Assembly: GCA_045596385.1 (NCBI GenBank)
Contig: JAZOCC010000024.1
Location: 62,001-126,000 of the forward strand
Reading direction: 5' to 3'
DNA from: SIG307 sp045596385
Lineage (GTDB): Bacteria > Bacillota > Clostridia > Lachnospirales > Lachnospiraceae
Length of the DNA: 64,000 bases
The translations under genes and the position numbers were made by a program. Under the pieces are notes generated by a model. It had not been told where the DNA came from and searched no databases. It saw nothing but the letters and a program-made list of their open reading frames with translations. Shown piece by piece: positions 15,422 through 24,084 of the stretch (position 1 is the first letter of the stretch; the number at the start of each line of letters is the position of its first letter).

Positions 15422-16087
15422 ATGGCTACAAAATCTTCAAAAAAGAAAAAGGAACAGCTGCGGGAGCATGCCAAAAAAGTACTGGAGCTGCTGGTAAAGG
15501 AGTATACCACGGAATACCGGTGCTATCTCAATCATGAGAATGCGTGGCAATTGCTGTTTGCCACTATATTGAGCGCCCAGTGCACCGATGCGAGAGTAAA
15601 TATCGTGACGGCGGACTTGTTTCAAAAGTACCCGAGTGTAGAAGCGTTCGCGGGTGCGGATCCGGCGGAACTGGAAGAGGATATCCGGCCTACCGGATTT
15701 TATCATAACAAGGCGAAGAACATCATTGGCTGTGCACGGATGCTTCTGGAAAAGTATGGCGGAGAGGTGCCGGATACCATCGAAGAACTGGTGGGGTTGC
15801 CGGGTGTGGGACGTAAAACCGCCAATGTGATCCGGGGAAATATTTATCATCAGCCGAGCATTGTGGTGGATACTCATGTGAAGCGGATTTCCAAAAAGCT
15901 TGGCTTTACCAAGGAAGAGGACCCGGAGAAGATTGAATTCGAGTTGATGGAGGTGCTCCCGGAGGAGTATTGGATTTTATATAACATTCACATTATCCAG
16001 CTGGGACGGACGATTTGTACTGCCCGTTCGCCGAAATGCGGGGAATGTTTTTTGAAGGATGTTTGTCCGTCCTGTGGTGGGAAATAG
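15422..16087 (+). CDS. nth: Endonuclease III
   Basis: The start is ATG 15422, behind AAAGGAGATGCC. The 221-residue HhH-GPD DNA glycosylase/AP lyase removes oxidised pyrimidines. It has the helix-hairpin-helix ELVGLPGVGRKTANV with the catalytic Lys (~131), VDTHVKR with the catalytic Asp (~150), and the C-terminal 4Fe-4S loop C-x6-C-x2-C-x5-C (CTARSPKCGECFLKDVC). The length and all key residues are normal. The N-terminus carries an extra Lys-rich stretch (KSSKKKKEQ). It precedes a DnaQ-like exonuclease gene by 80 bases. Confidence 0.95.
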   Translation: MATKSSKKKKEQLREHAKKVLELLVKEYTTEYRCYLNHENAWQLLFATILSAQCTDARVNIVTADLFQKYPSVEAFAGADPAELEEDIRPTGFYHNKAKNIIGCARMLLEKYGGEVPDTIEELVGLPGVGRKTANVIRGNIYHQPSIVVDTHVKRISKKLGFTKEEDPEKIEFELMEVLPEEYWILYNIHIIQLGRTICTARSPKCGECFLKDVCPSCGGK

Positions 16088-16167
16088 CCCGGTAGGAGAG
16101 GAACGCCGGCGCCCGTTGGCGGTGCTTGCCATAGTGACGAAACGATGCAGAAGAAAAGGAGAAGCGT

Positions 16168-16887
16168 ATGCGGTTTACGGCAATTGATATCGAGACAACG
16201 GGATTGGGCCCCGAAAAGTCGAAAATTATAGAAATCGGTGCGGCAAAGTATGAAGACGGAGTGCAAAAGGAAGTATTTTCTACCCTGGTGAATCCGCAGA
16301 CAGTGGGGATTCCGGAGCGGATTACGGAATTAACGGGAATCACGGACGAGATGGTAAAGGATGCGCCGGGGGAGGCGGAAGCGATGCGGTCCCTGCTACG
16401 CTTTTTAGAAGGGGAGACGGTGCTGCTGGGGCACAATATTCCCTTTGACTTCAGCTTTTTAAAGGTGGCGGCGGGACGTCTCGGGGTGGAGTTTTCGTAT
16501 TCCGGACTGGATACACTGGTCATTGCAAGGCTTTGTCACCCGGAGCTTCCAAGTAAGACGCTGGCGGCCATGTGTGAGGTTTACGGGATTACCAATGCGC
16601 ATGCTCACCGGGCCTATGAGGACGCCTGTACGGCGGCTCAGTTGTATTATTTGATGGAAGAACGATTCGGCGGAACTCACGGGGAATACTTTTTGCCAAA
16701 GGAGCTTTTCTATAGGCTGAAAAAAACAGAACCGGTGACAAAACGCCAGATCAACTATTTGCAAGGAATCATTGCAATGCATGGTCTGGATTTGGCACCG
16801 GATTATACGACGCTGACCAAAAGTGAAGCATCAAGATTGATTGATAACTTATTAGCGAAATACGGAAGAAATGTATCGACTACATAG
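16168..16887 (+). CDS. DnaQ-like 3'-5' exonuclease with C-terminal extension
   Basis: The 239-residue protein is DEDDh-type: Exo I FTAIDIETTGLG (D7, E9), Exo II LLGHNIPFDFSFL (~97) and Exo III HRAYEDACTAA (His and Asp ~150). This is the fold of the DNA polymerase III epsilon subunit and of free-standing exonucleases. It is too short to be PolC. Residues ~185-235 (VTKRQINYLQGIIAMHGLDL and TLTKSEASRLIDNLLAKYG) look like the small DUF3072-type module also found beside other nuclease domains. GGAGAAGC precedes ATG 16168. The substrate is unknown; a repair role is inferred from the neighbour nth. Confidence 0.88.
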   Translation: MRFTAIDIETTGLGPEKSKIIEIGAAKYEDGVQKEVFSTLVNPQTVGIPERITELTGITDEMVKDAPGEAEAMRSLLRFLEGETVLLGHNIPFDFSFLKVAAGRLGVEFSYSGLDTLVIARLCHPELPSKTLAAMCEVYGITNAHAHRAYEDACTAAQLYYLMEERFGGTHGEYFLPKELFYRLKKTEPVTKRQINYLQGIIAMHGLDLAPDYTTLTKSEASRLIDNLLAKYGRNVSTT

Positions 16888-16892
16888 CTTCG

Positions 16893-17714
16893 TTATACAG
16901 ACTGAGAAGTAAGTTGCTCCAAATCCCGTAAAATGGAGGGCTTCATTAAGGTGGTAAGCTCCTCGGCGGATGCCTTCAGTTCCTCAATTTTAGCAAACTC
17001 GCCTTTGGACTTATAAAGTCTTGCGAGAACGGCGTAGGTGCCTGCAATGTCCGAACCGATGGATACCGCATAGGAAAGCACGGTGACCGCATCCTCCGGA
17101 TGCCCGGCGGAAGCCAGGAGAGAGCCCCACTTCTGCAGGGAACGGATGAGCTGGGTAAAGTTGTGGTCATAGGACATAAGTGGGTCCAGATTGGCAGTGC
17201 CGTAGGTCAGACGGAGTTCTGTGTTGGAAATGCCGGTAAGGTTTAAAATTTTACTGCCCGCCAGCTTACAAAGCTCCGATTCCACAGTTGCCAGTTCCTC
17301 CGAAAGTGGTGCGGAGTATTCCTTGGAATGAATAACCTGTCCTGTTTCAAAATGGTCCGAATCGGAAGAAATCTCCGATAACAGCTCGTCAATCGCAAGG
17401 TGTTTCTCGGTTTTCTCCGTTGTTACGGAGAACTGTCCGGTACTGTCGGAAAAATCAGCCGGAGTCTTCGAAATCGTTGTACTGTCCGTAAGACGGACCG
17501 GTTTTCCCTGTCCCAGTGTATAGTAGCGGAACGGCAGGGATTCGTAAGGAATCGTAATATAGTTCAGAGAGGAAATATCCTTTCTCGGAACAAACTTGGA
17601 TTCCCGCTCCTTTTTCCAAAATTCTTCGGAATTCTTTTTACCTTTTTTTTCGCGGGACTTGCTAAAATGAATAAAAACAATTATAATAAGCGATAAGCCG
17701 ATTAATATAGGCAT
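16893..17714 (-). CDS. Membrane-anchored protein with TPR-like helices
   Basis: The 273-residue protein has one N-terminal membrane helix (PILIGLSLIIIVFIHF), a basic stretch (SKSREKKGKKNSEEFWKKERESK), a Ser/Thr/Asp-rich linker (~75-130), and a C-terminal helical part with TPR-like pairs (LQKWGSLLASAGHPEDAVTV, YAVLARLYKSKGEFAKIEEL). It probably faces the cytoplasm and acts as a scaffold; the partner is unknown. It ends six bases from the convergent exonuclease stop. Similar proteins occur across Lachnospiraceae, but I cannot name a function. Confidence 0.7.
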   Translation of the reverse strand: MPILIGLSLIIIVFIHFSKSREKKGKKNSEEFWKKERESKFVPRKDISSLNYITIPYESLPFRYYTLGQGKPVRLTDSTTISKTPADFSDSTGQFSVTTEKTEKHLAIDELLSEISSDSDHFETGQVIHSKEYSAPLSEELATVESELCKLAGSKILNLTGISNTELRLTYGTANLDPLMSYDHNFTQLIRSLQKWGSLLASAGHPEDAVTVLSYAVSIGSDIAGTYAVLARLYKSKGEFAKIEELKASAEELTTLMKPSILRDLEQLTSQSV

Positions 17715-17750
17715 ACGTCACAACCTTTCAAGGAAAAGAGGTGGATTACT

Positions 17751-17849
17751 ATGTTCAGCAAAAAAACAAGAAAACTGATTGCGTCAATCGTGGCCGGCAT
17801 TTTGGTACTGTCCATGATTATTCCGCTGTTTGTTGCAGCGATTCGATAA
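17751..17849 (+). CDS. Small single-helix membrane peptide (32 aa)
   Basis: This short frame reads MFSKKTRKLIASIVAGILVL and then SMIIPLFVAAIR. It has a basic N-terminus, one hydrophobic helix and a short tail. AAGAGGTGG lies 6-7 bases before ATG 17751, and a perfect terminator follows at 17878. The pattern is that of the tiny DUF4044-like membrane peptides of Firmicutes. The ribosome site and the terminator argue for a real gene. Confidence 0.75.
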   Translation: MFSKKTRKLIASIVAGILVLSMIIPLFVAAIR

Positions 17850-17877
17850 GCAACCGTATTACTATTACTATATCCGA

Positions 17878-17912
17878 GAAAACCGACGGTGTCAACCGTC
17901 GGTTTTCTTTTT
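17878..17912 (+). terminator. Terminator of the 32-aa peptide gene
   Basis: A 13-bp perfect stem (GAAAACCGACGGT 17878-17890 with 17895-17907), a 4-base loop and a T-run. Confidence 0.92.
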
Positions 17913-18035
17913 AGGGGGCTTCACGAAGTTTGCAAGGAAAATCTTTGATGAACCGCCGGCATAAGCTGAGCAATTAACCATATAGTAGTTTTATAAGTGT
18001 ATTAAGATAACAGATACAGTCGGAAGGCGGACAGG

Positions 18036-19448
18036 ATGTTAAAACGGGTGGTTACCTATGGTTTGATTGGTGTGTTGTGGCTTGCTGTTGCGGTGTTTGC
18101 GGCAGGGGTTGCGGTGAAGAAAGGGAATGCCGGACGGATTGCGCCGGGAGTGACGATGTGCGGACGGGATTTCTCGGGGCTGACGATGGACGAGGCAGAG
18201 GAGGTCTTGGTCGGTATGCTACCGGAGACGGTGACGGAGGTACGGTGCCGGTTTTTGCCGGAGATGCGGGAGGAACTGGAGGAACGGGTGAGGAAAATGA
18301 ATGAAGAAGGGAACAAGGCAGAGAACATATTAGTGGGGAATATTGAGAGTGGTGAGTTGCCGTTGATTAGGCTTACGGTACAGGAAAACGAGGTGTGTGT
18401 AACCGTAAAAGGTCCGATGTTCCGGCCGGATACGGAGAAAATGCTGCAGTCGGTGGCGGAACAGAGCGGCGAAGCAAAGGTGTGGGAATGGTTGTATGCG
18501 GCGGTAACCGGGAGGCCGTACCGGGCGCGGGAGGCGGAGGCTTCTTTTTCCTGGGAGGAGGACCGGTTCGGAGAGTATATCGACTTGCTTTGTGAAGTCA
18601 CGGAACGGGAGCGCCGTGATGCAACGGTGGCCTGGGAAGACGGACAGGTGAGGGTGACGGAAAGCATGCGGGGATACCGGTTGGATACGGGGAATCTGTG
18701 GCAGGAGGCAGAAACTGTAGCAGGGGAGGCGACGAAACGGATGCAGACGGGCCCGGTGGAAGGACTGGTGCTGCGGTTTTATGTAAAGGGGACTGCCCTG
18801 ATGCCGGGACTAACTACGGTACAAGCAAGAGACTGTAATACAATCATCGGGAGCTTTACCACATCCTATGCCGGAGCAGGAAGCGGAAGAGCACAGAACA
18901 TACGCGCCGGTGCGGCAAAGCTTCACGGGGCGGTGGTACTGCCGGGAGCGGAGTTTTCCGTGGCGGCGGCGCTGATGCCTTTTACGGAAGAGAACGGCTA
19001 TGCGGCAGGCGGTACCTACATCGACGGGCAGTTGTCGGAAAGCATCGGAGGCGGGGTATGCCAACTGTCCTCCACGCTTTACAATGCTCTGCTGCAAACC
19101 CATCTTACGATTACCGAGCGACATCCCCATTCCCTGCCGGTTGGCTATGTCCCTTTGGGAAGAGATGCGGCCATTGCCGGGGACTATAAGGATTTGAAAT
19201 TTAAGAATACCACCAAAGCACCGGTACTTTTGCTTTGTGAGGCTACCGGGACGGAGGTTAAGGTGACGGTGTACGGGCCGGAAGAGGCCGCCCGCGGGGA
19301 ATGTGAGATAGAAAGTAAAGCGGCGGAAAGTACGGAAGACAGTATAACGGTGGAGGTGTACCGGACAGAGAAGGATGAGGACGGAAACGTGAGGCGGGAG
19401 AAGGTGAGTGAGGATCGGTATGGGAGGAAGGGGGAGGCAATAAATTAA
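18036..19448 (+). CDS. VanW family protein
   Basis: This 470-residue envelope protein has a signal/anchor helix (residues ~5-27, VTYGLIGVLWLAVAVFAAGV). The middle (~30-250) resembles the peptidoglycan-binding-like repeats that precede VanW domains. The VanW domain lies at ~290-410 with RAQNIRAGAAKLHGAVVLPG, FSVAAAL, GGGVCQLSSTLYNALL and HPHSLPVGYVPLGRDAA, all typical. The C-terminus is acidic and Lys-rich. VanW is named for its presence in some vancomycin-resistance operons; its biochemical role is unresolved. It stands alone, closed by the terminator at 19452. Confidence 0.9.
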   Translation: MLKRVVTYGLIGVLWLAVAVFAAGVAVKKGNAGRIAPGVTMCGRDFSGLTMDEAEEVLVGMLPETVTEVRCRFLPEMREELEERVRKMNEEGNKAENILVGNIESGELPLIRLTVQENEVCVTVKGPMFRPDTEKMLQSVAEQSGEAKVWEWLYAAVTGRPYRAREAEASFSWEEDRFGEYIDLLCEVTERERRDATVAWEDGQVRVTESMRGYRLDTGNLWQEAETVAGEATKRMQTGPVEGLVLRFYVKGTALMPGLTTVQARDCNTIIGSFTTSYAGAGSGRAQNIRAGAAKLHGAVVLPGAEFSVAAALMPFTEENGYAAGGTYIDGQLSESIGGGVCQLSSTLYNALLQTHLTITERHPHSLPVGYVPLGRDAAIAGDYKDLKFKNTTKAPVLLLCEATGTEVKVTVYGPEEAARGECEIESKAAESTEDSITVEVYRTEKDEDGNVRREKVSEDRYGRKGEAIN

Positions 19449-19451
19449 TAG

Positions 19452-19493
19452 AAGAGCCTGATTTGACAGGGAATTCTGCCGAGTCAGGCTCTT
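19452..19493. terminator. Bidirectional terminator between vanW-like and Rpn genes
   Basis: The perfect 10-bp stem AAGAGCCTGA (19452-19461) / TCAGGCTCTT (19484-19493) is followed by T-rich sequence on both strands. Confidence 0.8.
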
Positions 19494-19508
19494 ACGTTTT
19501 TACTGATT

Positions 19509-20342
19509 TTATTTGTTTTCCAAGAGAGCCTTCAGACGGGCAATTTCTGCATCCTTTCCGGCGATTACCTCGTCTTTCTCGGCAATTACCTCGTCCTTTT
19601 CGGCAACCAGCCTTTCCAATCCGCGGCGGACTCTGCGGGCTTCTTCTACCGCCTCGCAGTAGGAACGGATTTTGAGATCCTGATTTGATTGGAGTAGGGT
19701 TTCCGCAGCATCGGAAACGTATTCGTTTTCTTGTGCCATTTTCATAATCGCCTCCCAGGTATCAGCTTTGAACAATCGTGCCCAGTGGTCGATACCGTAC
19801 TTGCGGTCTTCCTCTGTGGCGAGCTCTATCTGATTTAAGTTTACCACAGATAAGACAAATTTGCTACTATATATTTCGTGACTTTTTACATTCAGAAGTT
19901 TGAATGTGGCATAGAATTCCGGGGAGAGGTGCTCCAAATTAAAATCCAGAAATCCGATATGATAGACCGGTTTTGCCTTGATATAGTCCTCGCCCCGCAT
20001 GAGCTGATCAAAGGTGCGACAGGCATAGCTTAGAGAGCGTTCCGGCCAGTTCTTTCCATTGATGACCTGCACTTCAAAGTTCAGGATGCGGTCGTTGTTT
20101 AACATTACCTTCAGGTCAAGAATAAATTCTTTGTCCCTTGGTTGTTCTCCGAATTCAATCGGATTCAGTACCTCTACGGAGAGGATTTCTTCCGGATGCA
20201 TATGGAGCAGGGAGGCACAAAGTCCTCGCAGTGCTTTTAGGTTCTTCTGGAAGACCACATGAAACATGCAGTCGTTCATGAGCCGGTAGTCTATTTTACC
20301 GGTGGCTTCTTGTAGTGATGTACAATGTTGTAAGTTTGACAA
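19509..20342 (-). CDS. Rpn-family PD-(D/E)XK nuclease (transposase-like), intact
   Basis: The start is TTG 20342, since AAGGAGGAG lies six bases before it on the minus strand; the open frame extends to 20369. ~277 residues. The nuclease core shows KEFILDLKVMLNNDRILNFEVQV: an Asp on one strand and E-x-Q on the next, the Rpn/PDDEXK_2 pattern. FDQLMRGEDYIKAKPVYHIGFLDF follows, as is standard in the family. The tail is a short heptad-like repeat (AEKDEVI, AEKDEVI, AGKDAEI), variable between copies. Rpn proteins promote RecA-independent recombination in E. coli. A broken copy lies at 28289-29010. Confidence 0.9.
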   Translation of the reverse strand: MSNLQHCTSLQEATGKIDYRLMNDCMFHVVFQKNLKALRGLCASLLHMHPEEILSVEVLNPIEFGEQPRDKEFILDLKVMLNNDRILNFEVQVINGKNWPERSLSYACRTFDQLMRGEDYIKAKPVYHIGFLDFNLEHLSPEFYATFKLLNVKSHEIYSSKFVLSVVNLNQIELATEEDRKYGIDHWARLFKADTWEAIMKMAQENEYVSDAAETLLQSNQDLKIRSYCEAVEEARRVRRGLERLVAEKDEVIAEKDEVIAGKDAEIARLKALLENK

Positions 20343-20384
20343 GTTACTCCTCCTTCGTGAAATAATCATACGTTATGTTGCATA

Positions 20385-20605
20385 CTTCATTCCATGGAAT
20401 CATCCGGCGGACTCGCCGAAGAGCCGGAGCAGTATTAATCAATATGCCTTGACACGCGCACTGTGTCGGACGGGCACGGCTCCGATGGGGGATGTCGAGA
20501 GAGCGGTTCCCGACATCATAGATATAGTGTAGCACAGAGTTGAAAAGAATACTATCTCGGAATAGTTCACAAAGATTAGAGTGAAATTTGGCGATATTGC
20601 ACAAA
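20385..20605 (-). repeat. Upstream element of the Rpn gene, copy 1
   Basis: This ~220-bp region upstream of the Rpn start is repeated at 33000-33235. Shared blocks, in the Rpn direction, include TGCTACACTATATCTATGAT, a GATGTCG...CGACATC inverted repeat and a GACAC...GTGTC inverted repeat. Open frames through it are similar in both copies only because the DNA is repeated. It probably holds the Rpn promoter and a structured leader. The rest of 20343-20840 holds the glycan-operon promoter. Confidence 0.75.
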
Positions 20606-20728
20606 GATTTTGGCGGCGGAAAAAAGGATGGAAGCCGCATAGAAGAGGGGATTGCGAAGTATTACGTAATGCTCAATAAAAGCATTGAAGAAATTTTCTA
20701 AAAATGTTTTTGGATTTAGAAAGATTTC

Positions 20729-20756
20729 TAAAGATTCCCCCTTTTTTCGCCGATAT
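20729..20756 (+). promoter_or_regulatory. Sigma-28 (SigD/FliA) promoter of the glycan operon
   Basis: TAAA (20729-20732), a 16-bp spacer and GCCGATAT (20749-20756) match the motility sigma consensus. The same TAAA-N16 layout precedes flagellin at 29050-29077. Confidence 0.8.
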
Positions 20757-20840
20757 AAATCCATATAGGTATATCGGGAAAAGGATGCCAAAGACGTCGT
20801 CTGCGGCAGTGTGAAATACAGCAGAAAAGAGGGCGAAGGT

Positions 20841-21614
20841 ATGAAGGTTGTTATCTTGGCGGGTGGTCTCGGTACCCGTATCAGCGAAGAAAGTCATTTA
20901 AAGCCAAAGCCGATGATTGCCATCGGGGATGCGCCGATTCTCTGGCACATTATGAAGAGCTATTCCCATTACGGATTTAACGAATTTGTCATTTGTTGCG
21001 GTTACAAAGGCCATATTATCAAGGAGTACTTTGCGGATTACTATCTGCACCGCTCCGATATCACCTTTGATTTTACCAAGGGAAACGATATGATTGTGCA
21101 CAACAACGTGGCAGAACCGTGGAAGGTAACACTGGTGGATACCGGCCTTCATACCCAGACCGGCGGACGTATCAAGCGTATCCGCAACTACATCGGGGAC
21201 GAGCCGTTCCTTTGCACCTACGGTGACGGCGTATCCGATATCGATATTACAAAGCTTGTGGAATTCCACAAGAGTCACGGAAAAATCGCTACCATTACAG
21301 CGGTACAGCCGGGTAATAAATTCGGTGTGCTGGACATCGGGGAAAACCAGATTATTCAGAAATTTACGGAAAAGGGCAAGGAAGAAGGCGGCTGGATTAA
21401 CGCCGGTTTCATGGTGTTGGGGCCGGAAGTGTTTGACATGATTGACGAGGATTCTACCATCTTGGAGCGGAAGCCGTTTGAAACATTGGCGTCCATGGGA
21501 GAACTGGTGGCGTACAAGTATGACGGATTCTGGCAGTGTATGGATACTCAGAGAGACAAGAATTATTTGGAGAAAATGCTGGAGAGAGGTGATGCTCCAT
21601 GGATCAAATGGTAA
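20841..21614 (+). CDS. rfbF: Glucose-1-phosphate cytidylyltransferase
   Basis: ATG 20841 lies behind GAGGGCGAAGG. The 257-residue nucleotidyltransferase starts MKVVILAGGLGTRISEESH, with PKPMIAIGDAPILWHIMKSY, GDGVSDIDI and WINAGFMVLGPEVFD, which match RfbF closely. It makes CDP-glucose from CTP and glucose-1-phosphate, the entry to CDP-deoxysugars such as abequose or tyvelose. The usual next enzyme, CDP-glucose 4,6-dehydratase, is not in this operon, so it must be elsewhere or CDP-glucose is used directly. It overlaps the next gene by 16 bases. It is the first gene behind the sigma-28 promoter, linking it to flagella. Confidence 0.93.
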   Translation: MKVVILAGGLGTRISEESHLKPKPMIAIGDAPILWHIMKSYSHYGFNEFVICCGYKGHIIKEYFADYYLHRSDITFDFTKGNDMIVHNNVAEPWKVTLVDTGLHTQTGGRIKRIRNYIGDEPFLCTYGDGVSDIDITKLVEFHKSHGKIATITAVQPGNKFGVLDIGENQIIQKFTEKGKEEGGWINAGFMVLGPEVFDMIDEDSTILERKPFETLASMGELVAYKYDGFWQCMDTQRDKNYLEKMLERGDAPWIKW

Positions 21615-22543
21615 AAGTAAGCGTCATTATGCTGACCTACAACAGGGAGACACTGGTGGGGCGGGCTATCGAGTCCATCTTAGCCCAGACCATGAGGGAC
21701 TTTGAGTACATCATCGTAGACAACGGTTCCACGGATAAGAGCGGAGAGATTGCGGAGGCGTACGCAAAAAAGGACGCTCGTATCAGGGTACTTCACATTC
21801 CGAAGAGCAACATCGGTACCGGACGAAATGCGGGGCTGGATGCGGCAAAGGGAGAGTATGTGACGTTTATTGATGATGACGATACGGCAGAACCGGATAT
21901 GCTGGAGTTTTTGTATGGACTGGCGAAAGAGGCCGGGGCAGAGATTTCGGTGTGCGGTTCCGTAAAGGAAGCAGACGGTGAATTATCGCTGAATTGTGTA
22001 TTCGAAGAGAAACTTATCATGACACCGGAAGAAGCGGTGATAACTCTTTTGGAACGGAAGAAAATAAAGACCGGAATGCCGGCTAAATTGGTAAAAAGAG
22101 AACTGTTTGAAGACGTTCGGTTCCCGGAAGAAGGGAAATACGAAGACATTCGTACCACCTACAAATACTTTGCAATCGCAAACTGCGTGGTGGCCCAGGG
22201 AAGTCCAAAATATAGAGTACTTCGTCATACAGGAAACAACTCGGCATTTACCACAAATGACTTGCTCCTAACACCGGAGCAACTTGACGAGTATTTTGAT
22301 GCCTTCCGGGAACGGACGGAATTTCTTTCGGAGAAGCTTCCAAGGATTGCGGACTATGCACAATACAGTGAGTGGTCTTACATGATATCCATGTGTAATA
22401 AGATATCGAGAAATAATCTGGTATCTTGTCAGAAACAGTTAGAGTTTGTAAAGAAAGAATTGACAGAGCATTACGATGAGTTTTATGGGTCGGAGTATAT
22501 TGAGGAGTTTGAGAAGGAGTTTATGAGAAAATATATCCGATGA
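21599..22543 (+). CDS. Family 2 glycosyltransferase
   Basis: The 314-residue GT-A enzyme begins VKVSVIMLTYNRETLVGRAIESIL with DNGSTDKSGEIAE and the metal-binding FIDDDDTAEPDML (~88-100). No membrane helix. The C-terminal half is helical and variable, probably setting acceptor choice. ATG 21599 lies inside the end of rfbF behind GAGAGGTG, so the two are probably translationally coupled. In this context it likely transfers a sugar onto flagellin or a glycan attached to it (inference). Confidence 0.9.
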   Translation: MDQMVKVSVIMLTYNRETLVGRAIESILAQTMRDFEYIIVDNGSTDKSGEIAEAYAKKDARIRVLHIPKSNIGTGRNAGLDAAKGEYVTFIDDDDTAEPDMLEFLYGLAKEAGAEISVCGSVKEADGELSLNCVFEEKLIMTPEEAVITLLERKKIKTGMPAKLVKRELFEDVRFPEEGKYEDIRTTYKYFAIANCVVAQGSPKYRVLRHTGNNSAFTTNDLLLTPEQLDEYFDAFRERTEFLSEKLPRIADYAQYSEWSYMISMCNKISRNNLVSCQKQLEFVKKELTEHYDEFYGSEYIEEFEKEFMRKYIR

Positions 22544-22598
22544 GATGAGAAAATGAAATGTATAGAAAATGAATGAGTGTATTTAGGAGGAATCAGAT

Positions 22599-23810
22599 AT
22601 GGTAAAAGATTTTGAACATCCGTGGTTTATGCAGGATAAGTCGGATTATGAGATGTTAACTCGTTTTTTTGAGGAAAATATTGATAAACTTCAGACAAAA
22701 AGAGTTGTTATATTCGGAGCAGGAATAAGAGGAGGAGTATTCGGAAACTCTTTGACGAAAATGGGAGTTGAAGATTATGATTATTGTGATAATGACGAGA
22801 GAAAGTGGAATGGTTGTGTGGGCAAACATAGAATTGTTTCGCCGAAAGAACTAGAAGAAAATTTGGAAAAATATATCGTGTTGATTTCATTGGAAAGTAA
22901 GGCACTGGTCAGTGAAATCGAGAAGCAATTAATTAAAATGGGATTTGAAAAGGGAAAGAATCTATACTCATTACCTTCCGAAATCTATGACAATTATTTA
23001 AAGGAATTTTTTATACCGATTAAGGATCATGTTTTAATGTTGGGAGATTGTCGCTTTACGTTTATTTCCGTAGACGATAATAATTCCCAAACACTGGATA
23101 GTATCTTACGTGAAAGATTTGAAGAAAAAGGTATTCCGGCAAAGGTTCTTTCCATGCATTCGTTATGTATGCGTGCGGTATATCACGTATTAAAAACTCA
23201 GATTGTAATAGGAAATGTACCGGAAACTTTGTTCCTTCCGATTAATTATGATACTTATAACGGAACGATTCATTTAGTAAGTAGTTCCCAGCATTCGGAG
23301 CTGATTCGGAGAATTTATGAACAAAGCGGATTGGAAGATGAGGAATTCAAAGAGTATGTAGAAATAACAAAAGACAGAACCGAAAATCCCCCGTTTATTT
23401 TTTCTGTTGAAACAGAAGGCAGTTCGGAGGTTGTGTCGGAAAAGAAATTAAGGCTTTTTTTGAAGATGAGTTATATGTATGAGCCTGACATGGCGAATGA
23501 AGGAATTGTCTATTTGAAAAAAACATTACAGATTGCAAGGAAACATAATATCCGCATTATTGTTTATGTGCCACCGATTAATTGCGAAAGCGGAAAGACA
23601 TATTGGGGAGAAAAGTTTGTAGAGGCATATCGGAATGGTGTAGGAGTGTTTAAGTCTATTGCTACGGAATACGGAGCAGAGTTCTTGGATCAGAGCTTTT
23701 TGTTGACAGAAGAGGGTTTCTACAGCAAGTTTGATAAGAATGAAATAGCAAATTTAAAGGGTAGGATACAAATGGCAGACAGCTTTTTCGATTTTTTAGT
23801 GAGAAAGTAA
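22599..23810 (+). CDS. Rossmann-like plus SGNH/DltD-like protein (403 aa)
   Basis: The N-terminal part (~1-135) holds KRVVIFGAGIRGGVFGNSL and DYDYCDNDERKWNG, the nucleotide-binding-like module seen in many sugar-modification proteins. The C-terminal part (~140-400) starts VLMLGDCRF, which sits where SGNH hydrolases carry Gly-Asp-Ser, and ends FDKNEIANLKGRIQMADSFF, similar to their C-terminal block. Here Ser is Cys and the expected D-x-x-H reads D-x-x-E, so activity is unsure. The next genes encode an acyl carrier protein and an adenylating ligase, as in dlt-type operons where DltD is SGNH-like. AGGAGGAATC precedes ATG 22599. The sequence is more AT-rich than the core genes. Confidence 0.55.
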   Translation: MVKDFEHPWFMQDKSDYEMLTRFFEENIDKLQTKRVVIFGAGIRGGVFGNSLTKMGVEDYDYCDNDERKWNGCVGKHRIVSPKELEENLEKYIVLISLESKALVSEIEKQLIKMGFEKGKNLYSLPSEIYDNYLKEFFIPIKDHVLMLGDCRFTFISVDDNNSQTLDSILRERFEEKGIPAKVLSMHSLCMRAVYHVLKTQIVIGNVPETLFLPINYDTYNGTIHLVSSSQHSELIRRIYEQSGLEDEEFKEYVEITKDRTENPPFIFSVETEGSSEVVSEKKLRLFLKMSYMYEPDMANEGIVYLKKTLQIARKHNIRIIVYVPPINCESGKTYWGEKFVEAYRNGVGVFKSIATEYGAEFLDQSFLLTEEGFYSKFDKNEIANLKGRIQMADSFFDFLVRK

Positions 23811-23827
23811 AAGAGGAGTGAGAAAAA

Positions 23828-24067
23828 ATGAGCGCAGATGAACTGAAAAAAAGCATTATGGAGATTTTAGAAGAGATAGATCCTTTAACAGAGGTCGATG
23901 AACAAACGGATTTATTGGAAGAATTGTTGGATTCGATGAGTATTTTATTTTTGATCAGTGAGTTGGCTCGTCGTACAGATGTTGAGATTCCTATGTACGA
24001 GGTGACAATTGATAATTTTTCCAAGGTGGACAACATTGTAGATTTGGCTGAAAGATATGTAAGATAA
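23828..24067 (+). CDS. Acyl/peptidyl carrier protein
   Basis: The 79-residue acidic four-helix protein carries the phosphopantetheine site LLDSMSILFLI (Ser36), followed by the EIPMYEVTIDNFSKVDNIVDLAERY tail seen in carrier proteins. It would carry the amino or acyl group activated by the adjacent ligase. The ATG has a ribosome site AGAGGAG 17 bases after the previous stop. The length and site resemble DltC and stand-alone PCPs rather than the fatty-acid ACP. A phosphopantetheinyl transferase is not in the window. Confidence 0.88.
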   Translation: MSADELKKSIMEILEEIDPLTEVDEQTDLLEELLDSMSILFLISELARRTDVEIPMYEVTIDNFSKVDNIVDLAERYVR

Positions 24068-24084
24068 ACAAATAGGAGAATGGT

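Noticed and set aside
20344..20640. 98-residue minus-strand frame that resembles another at 32960-33268
   Set aside because: The two frames look alike only because they run through the repeated Rpn upstream element; base changes do not protect codons and there is no ribosome site.
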